64,000 nt of DNA from the NCBI GenBank assembly GCA_001986395.2, contig MQVO02000008.1, forward strand, positions 124,001-188,000. Reading direction: 5' to 3'. The stretch is from Irpex lacteus (taxonomy: Eukaryota; Basidiomycota; Agaricomycetes; Polyporales; Irpicaceae). Every line of letters begins with the position of its first letter. Positions within the stretch are counted from its first letter, which is position 1. The position numbers and the translations under genes are program-made. The notes below the pieces were generated by a model. The model worked only from the letters and a program-made list of their open reading frames with translations, did not search any database and was not told where the DNA came from. Shown here piece by piece: positions 45,307-55,669 of this stretch.

Positions 45307-47314
45307 ATGCTGCTAATAATAGCCCTCCTTGCTTCAAGCCTTCTCTCTATCAACCATGCAGTCAAGTTGCCCTTGACACGCCGTGCGCAAACGACTGGTT
45401 TTCCCTCCTCTGCGTTTTCTACGAGCGACAGTTATGCCAGTAACTCTTCTGGATTAGCGCTATTCGATACAGATAGTAGCGATACAGGGGTGAGATGATT
45501 ATTCGGGACGTTTTGTGTTCTTGCGCTGACACTACCATATAGTACTTCGTGATCGCAGAAATCGGCGGTGAATGTACTTCGTTTCCCTCAAGTGACCGTG
45601 ATCGTTGCTCACTCCATCGCAGCTTTCCGGGCTCTTATTGACACTGGGTCATCGGATCTCTGGGTTTATAAGGCTGGGACCACCGTCAAGACCACAAATA
45701 TGACTACGGTACCTGTCGAAATCGAATATGGCGAAGGAAGTGCCGTGTTGGGTACTGTCGCGTTCACGGAGCTAAAACTGGGACATTTCAATGTCTCGTC
45801 ACAAGGTTGTGTCGTCAATTAGATATTCATACTATGTCCCTAACGTTTGCCTGTCTCAAGCATTCATCGATGTCACTCAGATCGACATCGTCAGCAACCT
45901 TCTAGACTTGGCGGACGGGCTCATAGGCTTATCTTTCGACTCCCAGTCAAATGTCAATCTGGCCCTCACAGAAGCTTATGGTAGCGAAACTACCCTAGGA
46001 AAAACTCCTCTGTCAAACATCTTCGCTCAAAATCCTAGTATGCTCAGTTGCGTCGACATGCACCTCTATCGCACCATCGATCTCGAACGAGTCATAAATG
46101 GGACGCTATTCATTGGCGAACACTCGGAGACATATCCGGATATCGTGAAGCAGCCCGTCCTTTATACCGTACTGGAAGACGAGTGGGTCATTCTTCTGGG
46201 CGGTATGGCTGTCAATAACAAGGACGTCTCGCTGAGTGTGCGCGGCCTACCGACGGATTCCCCAGTACACTCTCTCCCAACCTTGATTGACAGTGGGAAT
46301 ACCAACGGTGCCATCACTGTCACTATGTTTAATGCAATATACAGCTCGATGCCAGGAGCTGTGCAACTCAACCAATCGCAATGGATTGTACCGTGCCTTA
46401 GCTCTACCAATGTGACATTCTCCTTTGGGTAAGTCCTTCACACCACTCCCGCTCCTCATTCTCTTCCTCGACTGATGTTGGTTTAGTGGTCTCGATTATC
46501 CTATACATCCGTTAGACCTCACAGTGATCGTGACAGCCTTCGATGCGAATCAGCAGACAAATGTCACTTATTGTACCTCTCAGGGGTTTCAAGTTATTGA
46601 AGACTGGAACGAAGCCCAAGGATCACTAGCCTTGGGCGACACTTTGCTCAAAAATGTATATGTATCGTACGTGCGAATAGTCCATGCTTCCCTGCTGCCG
46701 CTTACTCAACTTCTGTTTGAAGTTTCAACTTCGGTAATCTGACAAACTCGAGTACACCAAATAACGGAAGCTACATACAATTTATATCGACAACTAACGC
46801 TACTCAAGCCTGGAGGGACTTTCAAACAACCCGCGGTCGAACGCTGAACACCCTTCCTCCCGAGGTAGACGTCCAAGTCGCATTGAGTCTTGCCTCGAAC
46901 GCAACACAAGTCACCATGGCCGCAGCTTCGTCGTTGTCCAGCTCCTCATTAAGCACCACTTTTGCGTCTATCATCCCCTCTACCACAATACCCCCCGTCG
47001 GCAATGCCAAATCTAAGTCGCCCTCCGCCAAAGTCGACGAAAACCCCAGTAAAGCTCTAGGCGCATTGGCAGAGGACATGTCAAACAGCGACGACCCTCA
47101 CCTCACCTCTCTCGTCAAGACGTATGGGGTCACCGCGCTGGGGCTGCTAGCTGCAAATCTCGTCGTCGGTTTGATATTATGCATCATCGGAGTCCTGGCT
47201 TCTATGAGAGGGAAGAGGGAGAATCGAAATACCGTCAACCCGGCGTATGCGCCTGTGCGTTTCAAGGAGTTGGAAACTGCGAGCGTTGTGGAGGGTGTTC
47301 GGTACGAGAATTAA
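45307..47314 (+). CDS. Protease E: membrane-anchored pepsin-like aspartic protease (578 aa)
   Basis: Six exons (45307-45489, 45543-45573, 45623-45805, 45861-46428, 46487-46666, 46723-47314) total 1,737 nt, coding 578 aa. I chose the ATG that opens the signal peptide (MLLIIALLASSLLSINHAVK); an in-frame ATG 60 nt upstream would bury it. The first catalytic motif is LIDTGSSDLWVY; the second is TLIDSGNTNGAI, where the usual Thr after DSG is Asn. A Ser/Thr stalk, a membrane helix (VTALGLLAANLVVGLILCII) and a tail with YAPVRFKE follow. The gene structure, including a 31-nt second exon, matches C, D and F. The DSGN change may weaken or alter activity (inference). Confidence 0.86.
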
Positions 47315-47559
47315 TTTAACGGGGTACAGTCTGGATATAGCAACGATGTCTAGACGTAATTGTTCGACTAATTGAGTTACCTATAGGCCTATATGCATGA
47401 TTTGCGAGTTTTATGGCTTGGCCGTTGCTTGGCCGACAGCGACAGAGATCCAATAATTAACTGAAAGCCGAGCACTGGTAGGGCAACTCGAACATAATTG
47501 TTCTGGGAAGCACTGGCGTACTATGTACTACCTGATAGTCACACCCCCTCAGGCCTCCC

Positions 47560-47825
47560 TTACGAATCACGTAAAGGTCTCACAACATCGCGTGCCAACA
47601 CAAGTGTCAACAGCTTCGATGATGGGCGTCCGAGCGATTCTTCCTCTTGACCTCGAATCACCAGTGCGAAGTACTACACGGATTCAAGTGCCACAGGTCG
47701 ATTCTCGCCGACAGTTTCGGAGTGTTTGCTGGTATGTTTCGTTGAATCAGCTTGAAGGCGCAGACGATTGTGACAGTCTTCCGGAGGTAAATCTTACAGA
47801 TCCCGCTGAGGATGTCAAGGACTAA
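47560..47825 (+). pseudogene. BTB fragment downstream of protease E
   Basis: The piece aligns with the BTB core of BTB-G and H in broken frames: a region like CHKSILAKNS is shifted, and EVNLTDPAEDVKD matches VHLTDPAEDVKA. It has no C-terminal half. It lies at the place where protease F is followed by BTB-G, so it is the remnant of the BTB member of the first protease-BTB pair on the right arm. Confidence 0.65.
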
Positions 47826-48095
47826 TGGGGCGGCACGCTCTGTATGCGTGTTGGCATTCTCTGCAGAGCTCTACACCGCGATCATGCTCTGGCACTGTTG
47901 TCATCACCGTGCTGGCATAGAAGACGTCGATTGCAGTGTTCGGTGAGGCCAAGTTCCCGGTCAGCGGTTGATGATGAGCGCAGCCACGCTACAGGTACGT
48001 GCGCCCGTCAACGGAGTACTTAGTCTGCGAGAGGCTTGCATACTTCTCCCACTATACCCTCCCATCTCGCAGTCCTTTGGCGTTACTCCATATCG

Positions 48096-50108
48096 ATGCT
48101 GGCAATAGCGGCCCTTCTTGCTTCGAGCATCCTCTCCGTCACCCATGCTGTCAAACTGCCTTTAACACGACGGGCGCAGTCTTCCCCAGGTTTGTTATTT
48201 GTGTCCACCAGGAATAATACTCACGCCAGTAACTTGTCTTCAGGGCTGGGCTTAGCGCTTTCTGAGGGAGATAATCTGGATACAAAGGTCCGTGGGATAT
48301 CATACTAGAGATTGCTAACATGGTCTCATAAAACACTCTAGTACTTCGTAGAAATCAAACTGGGCGGGCAATGTAGTTTTTTTCTTCTCGTATGTTAAAC
48401 GCTATGGCCCGGGCTGACTGATTTGTACCAGCGTTCAAAGTCCTGATTGACACCGGGTCTTCGGACCTTTGGTTGTCAGACGTGGGACCTTCTGTTAAAC
48501 TCACAAACACGACTAATGTGCCAGTCGATATCACGTATGGGGACGAATCTGGTGTATCGGGTACCGTTGCTTTTTCGGAACTGCAGCTCGGACAGTTTAC
48601 GGTCCCTTCGCAAGGTTATAAAACAACTCATGTGTTAAAACGTTGTAACTTACATTTTGATTGCAGCATTTATCAAACCTAACCATGTCAACATAACTAG
48701 TAATCTTTTGCAGGAAGGCGACGGCCTTATTGGACTATCGTTTGACACTCACTCCGAAGTAAACAGAGCTATACAGAGCGCATACGGTAACGGCACCACC
48801 ATAGGCAGAACACCTCTGTCGAATATCTTCGCACAGGACCCTGCCGCACCAAACTGCGTCGATATGCATCTAAATCGCGCTATAGATGTCGAACGAGTCG
48901 CGAATGGCACCTTGCTCATAGGAGAGCATTCCGAGGAGTACTCGGACATCTCAAAACAACCTGTTCTGTATACCATAGAAGAAACCGAATGGACGGTGAT
49001 GTTGGATGGGATGACTGTCAATGGCAAATCAGTTACCTTAGGCGGGCGAAATTCATCGTCAGGTGTTGCGACCAGCTCCCTTCCAGTCCTACTAGACAGT
49101 GGGACCAGTTTTGCGGTCATCACGGACAACATGTTCAACGCCATATACGAGTCTATACCAGGAGCTGTATTGACGGACACGTCGCAATGGACTGTGCCTT
49201 GTTTAAGCTCCACGAACGTGTCGTTTTCGATCGGGTAAGCTATCCGTATCATCTGTTCATCACATACTAACTTCTAAATAATTCAGCGGACTTGACTATC
49301 CTATACACCCATTGGACCTTACAATAGCCGCAGCAACATTCGATGACGACGAACAGGCAAACGGTACTGTTTGCGTATCACTACCGTTCAATGTTGTTCA
49401 TGACATAGACGATTTTGCTGGAGAGTTGATTCTGGGCGATTTCTTCCTGAAGAATGTCTACGCCTCGTAAGTAATATGGTCATTGTTGTTTCTGATAACT
49501 TGAACACAGTCACTTACCCAGTCTATTCGCGCAGATTCAATTTTGGAAACCTAACGAACTCGAGTACACCCAATCGCGGAAGTTACGTTCAGCTGCTTCC
49601 GACTACCAACACCAGCCAGGCTTGGGCGGACTTCCTAAAAACTCGTTCCCAAACGCTTCAGGCCCTATCACCCGGTGGCGGAGCTCTCTCAAATGCAACA
49701 CAAGCCACCTCGTCCGCAGCTTCGTTGTCGTCCAGCCCACAATCGAGCATCACTTCAATGTCTACTATCCCCTCTACCACACAACTCCCTGTCGGCAACG
49801 CCGAATCTACATCATCGTCCGTCACAGTTGACGAGAGCCCGAGTAAAGCTCTGGGCGCGCTGGCTGAAGACGCGTCAAACAGCGACGATCCTCAGCTCAC
49901 CTCTCTCGTCAAGAAGTACGGGGTCACCGCGCTGAGTCTGTTAGCGGCGAACCTCGTTGTCGGTCTAATTTTGTGTATTATCGGAGTTATGACCTGTTTC
50001 AGGGGGAAGAGGGAGAGTCGAAGGACAGTTAACCCGACGTATGCGCCTGTGCGGTTCAAGGAGTCGGAGAGTGAGAGTGTTGTGGAGGGTGTTCAGTACG
50101 AGGATTAG
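48096..50108 (+). CDS. Protease F: membrane-anchored pepsin-like aspartic protease (575 aa)
   Basis: Six exons (48096-48287, 48342-48372, 48432-48614, 48667-49234, 49287-49466, 49535-50108) total 1,728 nt, coding 575 aa. A signal peptide (MLAIAALLASSILSVTHAVK) leads into an A1 peptidase with both catalytic motifs in standard form (LIDTGSSDLWLS; VLLDSGTSFAVIT). The stalk is Ser/Thr-rich, then a membrane helix (VTALSLLAANLVVGLILCII) and the shared tail with YAPVRFKES. Exons 2-5 are identical in length to those of protease E, and the 250-bp upstream region is also shared, so E and F are a tandem pair. Expected place of action is the cell surface or late secretory pathway. Confidence 0.87.
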
Positions 50109-50340
50109 TCGTAGTGTGACCGTTTGTATACAGCAATAGCGCCTTCGAGCACTAGTTGGGCTGCTTGGCTTACGAGTTTCATGATCTGACTGACAGTGAC
50201 TGGAATGAAAGCCGAGCAGCACAGCTCGGTCACAGTTGAGTTACTTTAAGTATCATCACGTAAAATGTTGCACGTCATCGCATGTCGACTTTGATTGTGG
50301 GCGTCATTCTCCTCTCTTGCTCTCGAACCGCGATCACAAT

Positions 50341-51572
50341 GTCTACCGACACTGGAAACCCTGGTAAACGTCGAAGAGTAGAAATTGAACTTGAACTTTA
50401 GGAGGATTCCGACATCTGGGCTAGTGATGGCAGTGTTATTCCTTACCGCCAAAAGCCAGGACGAAGTGCTACGCAGATTCAAGTGCCACAAGTCGATTCT
50501 CGCGAAGAATTCCGCAGTGTTCGCTGGGATTTTTTCGTTGAATCAGCCTAAAGATGCAGATGGGTACAAAGTGGTACACCTTACAGATCCAGCAGAGGAT
50601 GTCAAAGCGCTTCTCAGGATGCTGTATGAACCAATGAAGTACGAGCTTTCGCCAGCCAGGTATAACGCTCATTCATGACAGATGCGTGTTCTACCAAGGT
50701 ATATCCCCCAGTTCAAGCTGTTTCAATATGACTGGATCGAAGACCTCTCTGCTATCCTGAAACCGCTCCAACTCGCGCAAACATATATGAGGTGGATGAG
50801 GTACATCGTCGTCTTTCAGAATTCTTGGAACAACGATGCATATGACCGTGAACGTTCTTCGAATGGGATCAGGTTGCTGAACACTATGATATAGGTGTTA
50901 ACCCCATGGCTACGTTCAACGGAAGGTTGACAAACAAAGATTTAGTGCGCAATATCGGTAAGCTTCTCTACTACATTGATTAATAACGGAGTAGGGCTGA
51001 TTAGTAAAATTAACGGAGGTAATAGCTGCGGCAGATATGGCAGATATCCCAAGTATATTGCCTGCAGCATTTTATAACTTGCGTCTCTGGTTGCTCGACC
51101 TCGCGCCCCTCTCTGAGGCTACCGGTGCCTACCGTGATCGCTGGAATTTCTCGACCTGTTTGAAGAGTTTATCCGATTCCGCACGGCAACTCCTTCGAGT
51201 CATGCAAGGAAACGAATGGCTTCACCGATTGTACTCAGAGATCAAACAGGAGCTGGCTGACAAACTCATGACCCCATGCAGCGCCGCGTCGTGCCACAAC
51301 GCCAGACGTGCTCTCTGCAGCGCGGAACTGAAAAAACTCGGGCGTATGAAGTTACTTCACCGCGGTACCTTACGTGGACTACAGAACTTGATTGAGAACA
51401 TTACAAGCACAGCCGGATCGATGCACCTTCTGTAATTGAGCACAATTGCCTCATGCTCAATTATCATCAGGTGTTTGCGGTTCAAACGTATATCTGGGAA
51501 GAGCTACCCTTTGCTTTTGGTATCCAACCCCGCGTGGCCGATGATACGTATGGCTACAAGCAATACTTGTGA
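50341..51572 (+). pseudogene. BTB-G: BTB/POZ pseudogene
   Basis: It aligns end to end with BTB-H but carries an in-frame TAG in place of a Gln codon (after VEIELEL), a frameshift in the first BTB strand (about 50,440), and another shift near the C-terminus (about 51,430). Recognisable blocks remain: RRFKCHKSILAKNSAVFAGI, VVHLTDPAEDVKALLRMLYE, DIPSILPAAFYNLRLWLLDL and YIWEELPFAFGIQPRVADDT, ending in TGA at 51572. The number of lesions makes a functional product unlikely. It follows protease F on the same strand. Confidence 0.8.
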
Positions 51573-52220
51573 GTAATGTCTGTTCAACGGCGTATCGTTG
51601 AATTTGCGGCTTACTTAGCACACACGTTCTAGCGCAGAAACAACTGTATAACCTAAGGAGGTGTTGTATTCAGTATGCACCTTGTGAACCTGGGCCATTC
51701 AACTGTTACGCACTTGGAGTGACGTATCATGGATTCGCCAGCCTGCTACTATCTTTGCGGACCCTCCACCAGCAATGGTATCGTATACTCATCCCTTGTT
51801 CTCAGCCTGAGGTTGAGGGGATGGTGCAAGCAGGTCGCCTGTCTCGGTCCCAGACCTTCGAACTCCATATGAGGCAGAGGCAAGAAAATTAGCCAAATGC
51901 CTGTACCTCGTACGTCTCCTTATCCAGATTGTTTCTTCATTGAGCGTAAGTACTAACCCATACAAACTTGAAGTCAATGTCGAGCGCTAACAAACTCAAG
52001 AATACCGGATAACTGGAGCTGCTTACAGTTCCCATTGACCATGGCCACTACCTAGCGGTAAGGTTCATCTTGCGGAAGTCGCCATCACCGGTAGCTTCTA
52101 AGATGTTCGACCACGACTGGCAGCACTCACCTCTCACGTGAATCGCACGTGACCTCTTATCGAGCCCGCTCATCTGTCATTTTGGCCCCTCACCCGCCTT
52201 ACCCCTGAACGTCGATTACC
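51573..52220. other. Spacer between BTB-G and BTB-H
   Basis: No gene is supported. It should hold the BTB-H promoter. Confidence 0.45.
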
Positions 52221-53456
52221 ATGTCTATGGACACCGAGTACCCTAGTAAACTACGAACAGTAGAAGGCGAACTTAATCTGCAGAAAGACTCCGACATATG
52301 GGTTAGCGACGGAAATGTCATCCTTACTGCGAAGGGACCGAGCGAAGTACTTCACGGATTCAAATGCCACAAGTCTACTCTCGCGAAGAACTCGAAAGTG
52401 TTTTCTACAATGTTTCCGTTGACCCAGCCTGAAGATGCAGACGAGTACGAAGGTCTCCCGGTGGTGCATCTTACGGATACTCCTGAGGACGTTAAAGCGC
52501 TCCTCATGATGCTTTACGACCCCATGAAGTACGCACCGTGCGCTGGATAGATGCTATCAGGTTTATGTTCTCTTCTTTCTAGATGCATTCCCCAGTTCAG
52601 GTTGGTTGCGTACGACTGGACCGATGACCTTTCGGCAGTCTTCGCCCCCCTGCGATTGTCCCACAAATACGAGTTAGACGAAGTACATCGGCGCCTTTCC
52701 GCATTCCTGCAGCAACGATGGCCGTCGCAGCTCTCAACATGGCTCAAAGTCTCCGAGCATTATCGTATATCTGCCGAACCAGGCTCTTATACTGCGTCTC
52801 CGACTCGAAGTCGGGAGCATCTAGTGCGCAGCGTTGGTGAGCATTCTCCCTGGACTCAGGTTGGGCCCAACATTGACTCGGACAAACGCACGCCAGCGGA
52901 GGTGATAGTCTTGGCTGAAACAACCGACGTCCCGGCCATATTGCCTGCAACATACTACAACCTGCGTCTCTGGATGCACGATTCCAGGCCTCTTGCTGAC
53001 GCCACTGGAGCGCAATGTGCAGAATGGGACCTTGGCAGCTGTCTGGAGAGTCTGTCTTCCTATCAATTCTTTCGAATCGTGCAATTGAACGAATGGTTGA
53101 AACGTGTGGAATCAGAGGTCATACGGAAGGAATTGGCTCACAGACTGATCGCCCCGTGCAATGTCGCCTCATGCTGCAATGCCAGACGTGCATTCTGGAA
53201 GGAAGAACTCGCCGGTCTCATGAGAGCGGGCAATCAACTGTATCGCGATCCTCTACGTGGACTGGACACTCTGAACAAAGGTATTGCAAAACACGTTCAA
53301 GGCCACACCCCTCCTGCGATCGAATCCGCTTGCAGTATACGCATGCTCCAAGAAGTGACGGCCGTCGCAAAGTACATCTGGGAAGAGATGCCCTTTGTTC
53401 TCGGTATCAAACCCAGAGTAGCTGGTGACACATATGGCTATCAACGATTCTTGTGA
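52221..53456 (+). CDS. BTB-H: BTB/POZ domain protein (373 aa)
   Basis: Three exons (52221-52528, 52583-52836, 52897-53456) total 1,122 nt, coding 373 aa. The first exon is 308 nt, the same as the restored first exon of BTB-A. BTB core: SDIWVSDGNVILTAKG, HGFKCHKSTLAKNSKVFSTM, VVHLTDTPEDVKALLMMLYD. A Leu-rich segment with SHKYELDEVHRRLSAFLQQR follows. The C-terminal half has Cys pairs (APCNVASCCNARRAF) and ends AKYIWEEMPFVLGIKPR. The second intron (52837-52896) is 60 nt and has no stop in frame, so retention would add 20 residues; I treat it as an intron because A and B have one at the same place and phase. It is likely an adaptor; the partner is unknown. Confidence 0.82.
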
Positions 53457-53873
53457 GTGTCGCCTGATTCCCTCGAGCATATTCAGTACTCACCAGTGCT
53501 CATCTGTTATACCGTGACTATAGCCAAGCTGTCGTGGTATAGTCTGACACGGGAGGTACCATATTTACGCGGCTATTGTATCGCTCAGATTTTCTCGTAT
53601 ATCAGCCAATGAGTTTAGTATTTACTACATGAACAGACTCCACGTACAGTCTCGCAATGATGGTTTAAACTTTGAAGTGACTGGGTATGATTAAGTCGGA
53701 GTCTCTCCGAGTCTTACCTGTGTGCGTTCATGCAAGCGCCTGCGACACGTCTACGTCTAAAGCAGACGCCAGTGCCACAACACTACCTCCTACCACCAAC
53801 TCCTCACAGGCCCTTTCAATTTTACGTCTTGTGAAACTCTGAACGACTGGGTTAGAAGTCAATACACGACACT
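53457..53873. other. Intergenic, right edge of the cluster
   Basis: No gene or repeat recognised. It separates the accessory protease/BTB cluster from the conserved STE24 gene and should contain the STE24 promoter. Confidence 0.45.
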
Positions 53874-55669
53874 ATGGAGTATTTACACGCGCAGCTAGCG
53901 ACTGTGCAGAAGCAACTGGCTTTCGTGTCCACAGATCCTATTGACTGGAAAACCTATGTTCAGGCATTCTCATGGACAGTCTGTCTGTTCGAATCCTACT
54001 TGCTGTAAGCACGCACGTTGAATACTGTACGAGACACTTATATGTTTGCAAACCAGGCTTCGCCAATATCCGCTTTACTCAAAAACTGCACCACCACCTG
54101 CACTAGCGGCACACTTCACCGACGAAGTGTTCCAAAAATCTCAGACGTATGGCCGGGACAAAGCCAAATTCGCGCTGTTCTCTGGCTTGTACAAGCAGGT
54201 CATTGACTCATTGCTGCTGCACGTAGGGTTCTATGCGTGGGCGTGGGAGACCGCTGGCAGCCTCATAGTCAAGCTTGGGTACGGTTCAGAGTACGAGGTG
54301 AGTCTACATCTTCTTTGTTTCTTTCCGGAACACTAAGTTTTGAAATAGATCACGCAATCAATCGCATTTGTGGTGGTTCTGGTGTTCATATCAACAATTC
54401 CCTCTCTCCCTCTGTCGGTGTACCAGACCTTCGTCTTGGAGGAACGCCACGGATTCAACAAGACCACGCCTACCTTGTTCGTCACCGACCTCCTAAAGGG
54501 GTGGGCTGTCAGCTTCGTCATCGGCGCACCTTTCTTGGCTGCATTCCTCTACGTGTTCAAGTGGGCGGGCGACCGCTTCGTACCATGGTTGATGGGATTC
54601 TTGTGAGAACCACACCTCTCGTCTTGAGTTATGCCGGTCTAATATGAATTATCCAGGTTGTCTTTCCAAATCATCATGGTCATCATCTATCCCACGGTCA
54701 TCCAACCCCTGTTCAACAAGCTTTCTCCCTTGGCCGAGGGTGAACTCCGTAACCGCATCGAGTCTCTCGCGTCCAAATTGAAGTTCCCGCTGAAGCACCT
54801 GTACGAGATTGACGGGTCGAAGCGTAGCTCGCATAGTAACGCGTACTTCTTTGGTCTTCCATGGGTTAGCATGACCGCTTTCGCTCGTCGTACCGCAGGC
54901 TAACATTCACGTAGAGCAAGCACATTGTCATCTTCGACACGCTCATCAAAGAAAGCAAGCCCGAAGAAGTCGAGGCAGTCCTTGGTACGTAACATTCTAA
55001 TTTAGGCAGATTCACTTCAAGATTGACCTACCTCCTCCAGCGCATGAACTCGGTCACTGGTACTACATGCACCCAACCAAGATGCTTCTTGCCTCCCAAC
55101 TTCACATCTTCTCCATCCTCGCGCTCTTCCCCGCTTTCATGCACGCGCCTCCCTTCCTCCGCTCTTTCGATTTCCCCAAGCACGTCGCAGCCCAACCTCC
55201 CACCATCATCGCCTTCCTGCTTTTCCAGGTATTCAACAGCCTCCCTGCCTCGACTAAATAACGTCAATATTGACTCCGACTATGTCTCATTCCAGATGAT
55301 CCTCATGCCCCTCGAAGCTGTCGTCGGTATTCTCATGAACGCCGCTAGCCGTCACTACGAGTACCAAGCCGACAACTTCGCCTGCCTCCTACAAGAACAG
55401 CTCAAAGCTGAGGAGATGAGCGACATGGGTGACCGTCTTGGCCGTGCGCTCGTGCAGCTGCATGTGAAGAACCTCTCGACTGTATGGGTCGACTGGCTGT
55501 ACGTCTTCTTCTTCTCCTCCTTTCATTATCTCTTTCCGTAGACGACCTATGATGCTGACGTACAACGTTTAATAGGTACTCGGCGTACCACCACTCCCAC
55601 CCCACGCTCACTGAGCGACTGAAGGCGTTGGAGACGTTCAAGAGCGCTGCGGCTAAGAAGGCTCAGTGA
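53874..55669 (+). CDS. STE24: CAAX prenyl protease (STE24-type zinc metalloprotease)
   Basis: Eight exons (53874-54004, 54057-54297, 54349-54602, 54657-54864, 54915-54984, 55041-55228, 55296-55498, 55576-55669) total 1,389 nt, coding 462 aa, normal for the family. Several membrane helices are visible (SIAFVVVLVFISTIPSLPLS; SFVIGAPFLAAFLYVFKWAG). The catalytic zinc motif HELGH is in AHELGHWYYMHP, and the third ligand region ASRHYEYQADNFAC follows. FSWTVCLFESYLLLRQYPLY and EIDGSKRSSHSNAYFFGLPW are strongly conserved in STE24. The enzyme sits in the ER and inner nuclear membrane, removes the last three residues of prenylated CAAX proteins and, in yeast, also cuts the a-factor precursor. No defect is seen. 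Confidence 0.94.

Noticed and set aside
52837..52896. Continuous exon in BTB-H without intron 2
   Set aside because: Good GT and AG sites match intron positions and phase in BTB-A and BTB-B; kept as an intron with retention noted as possible.
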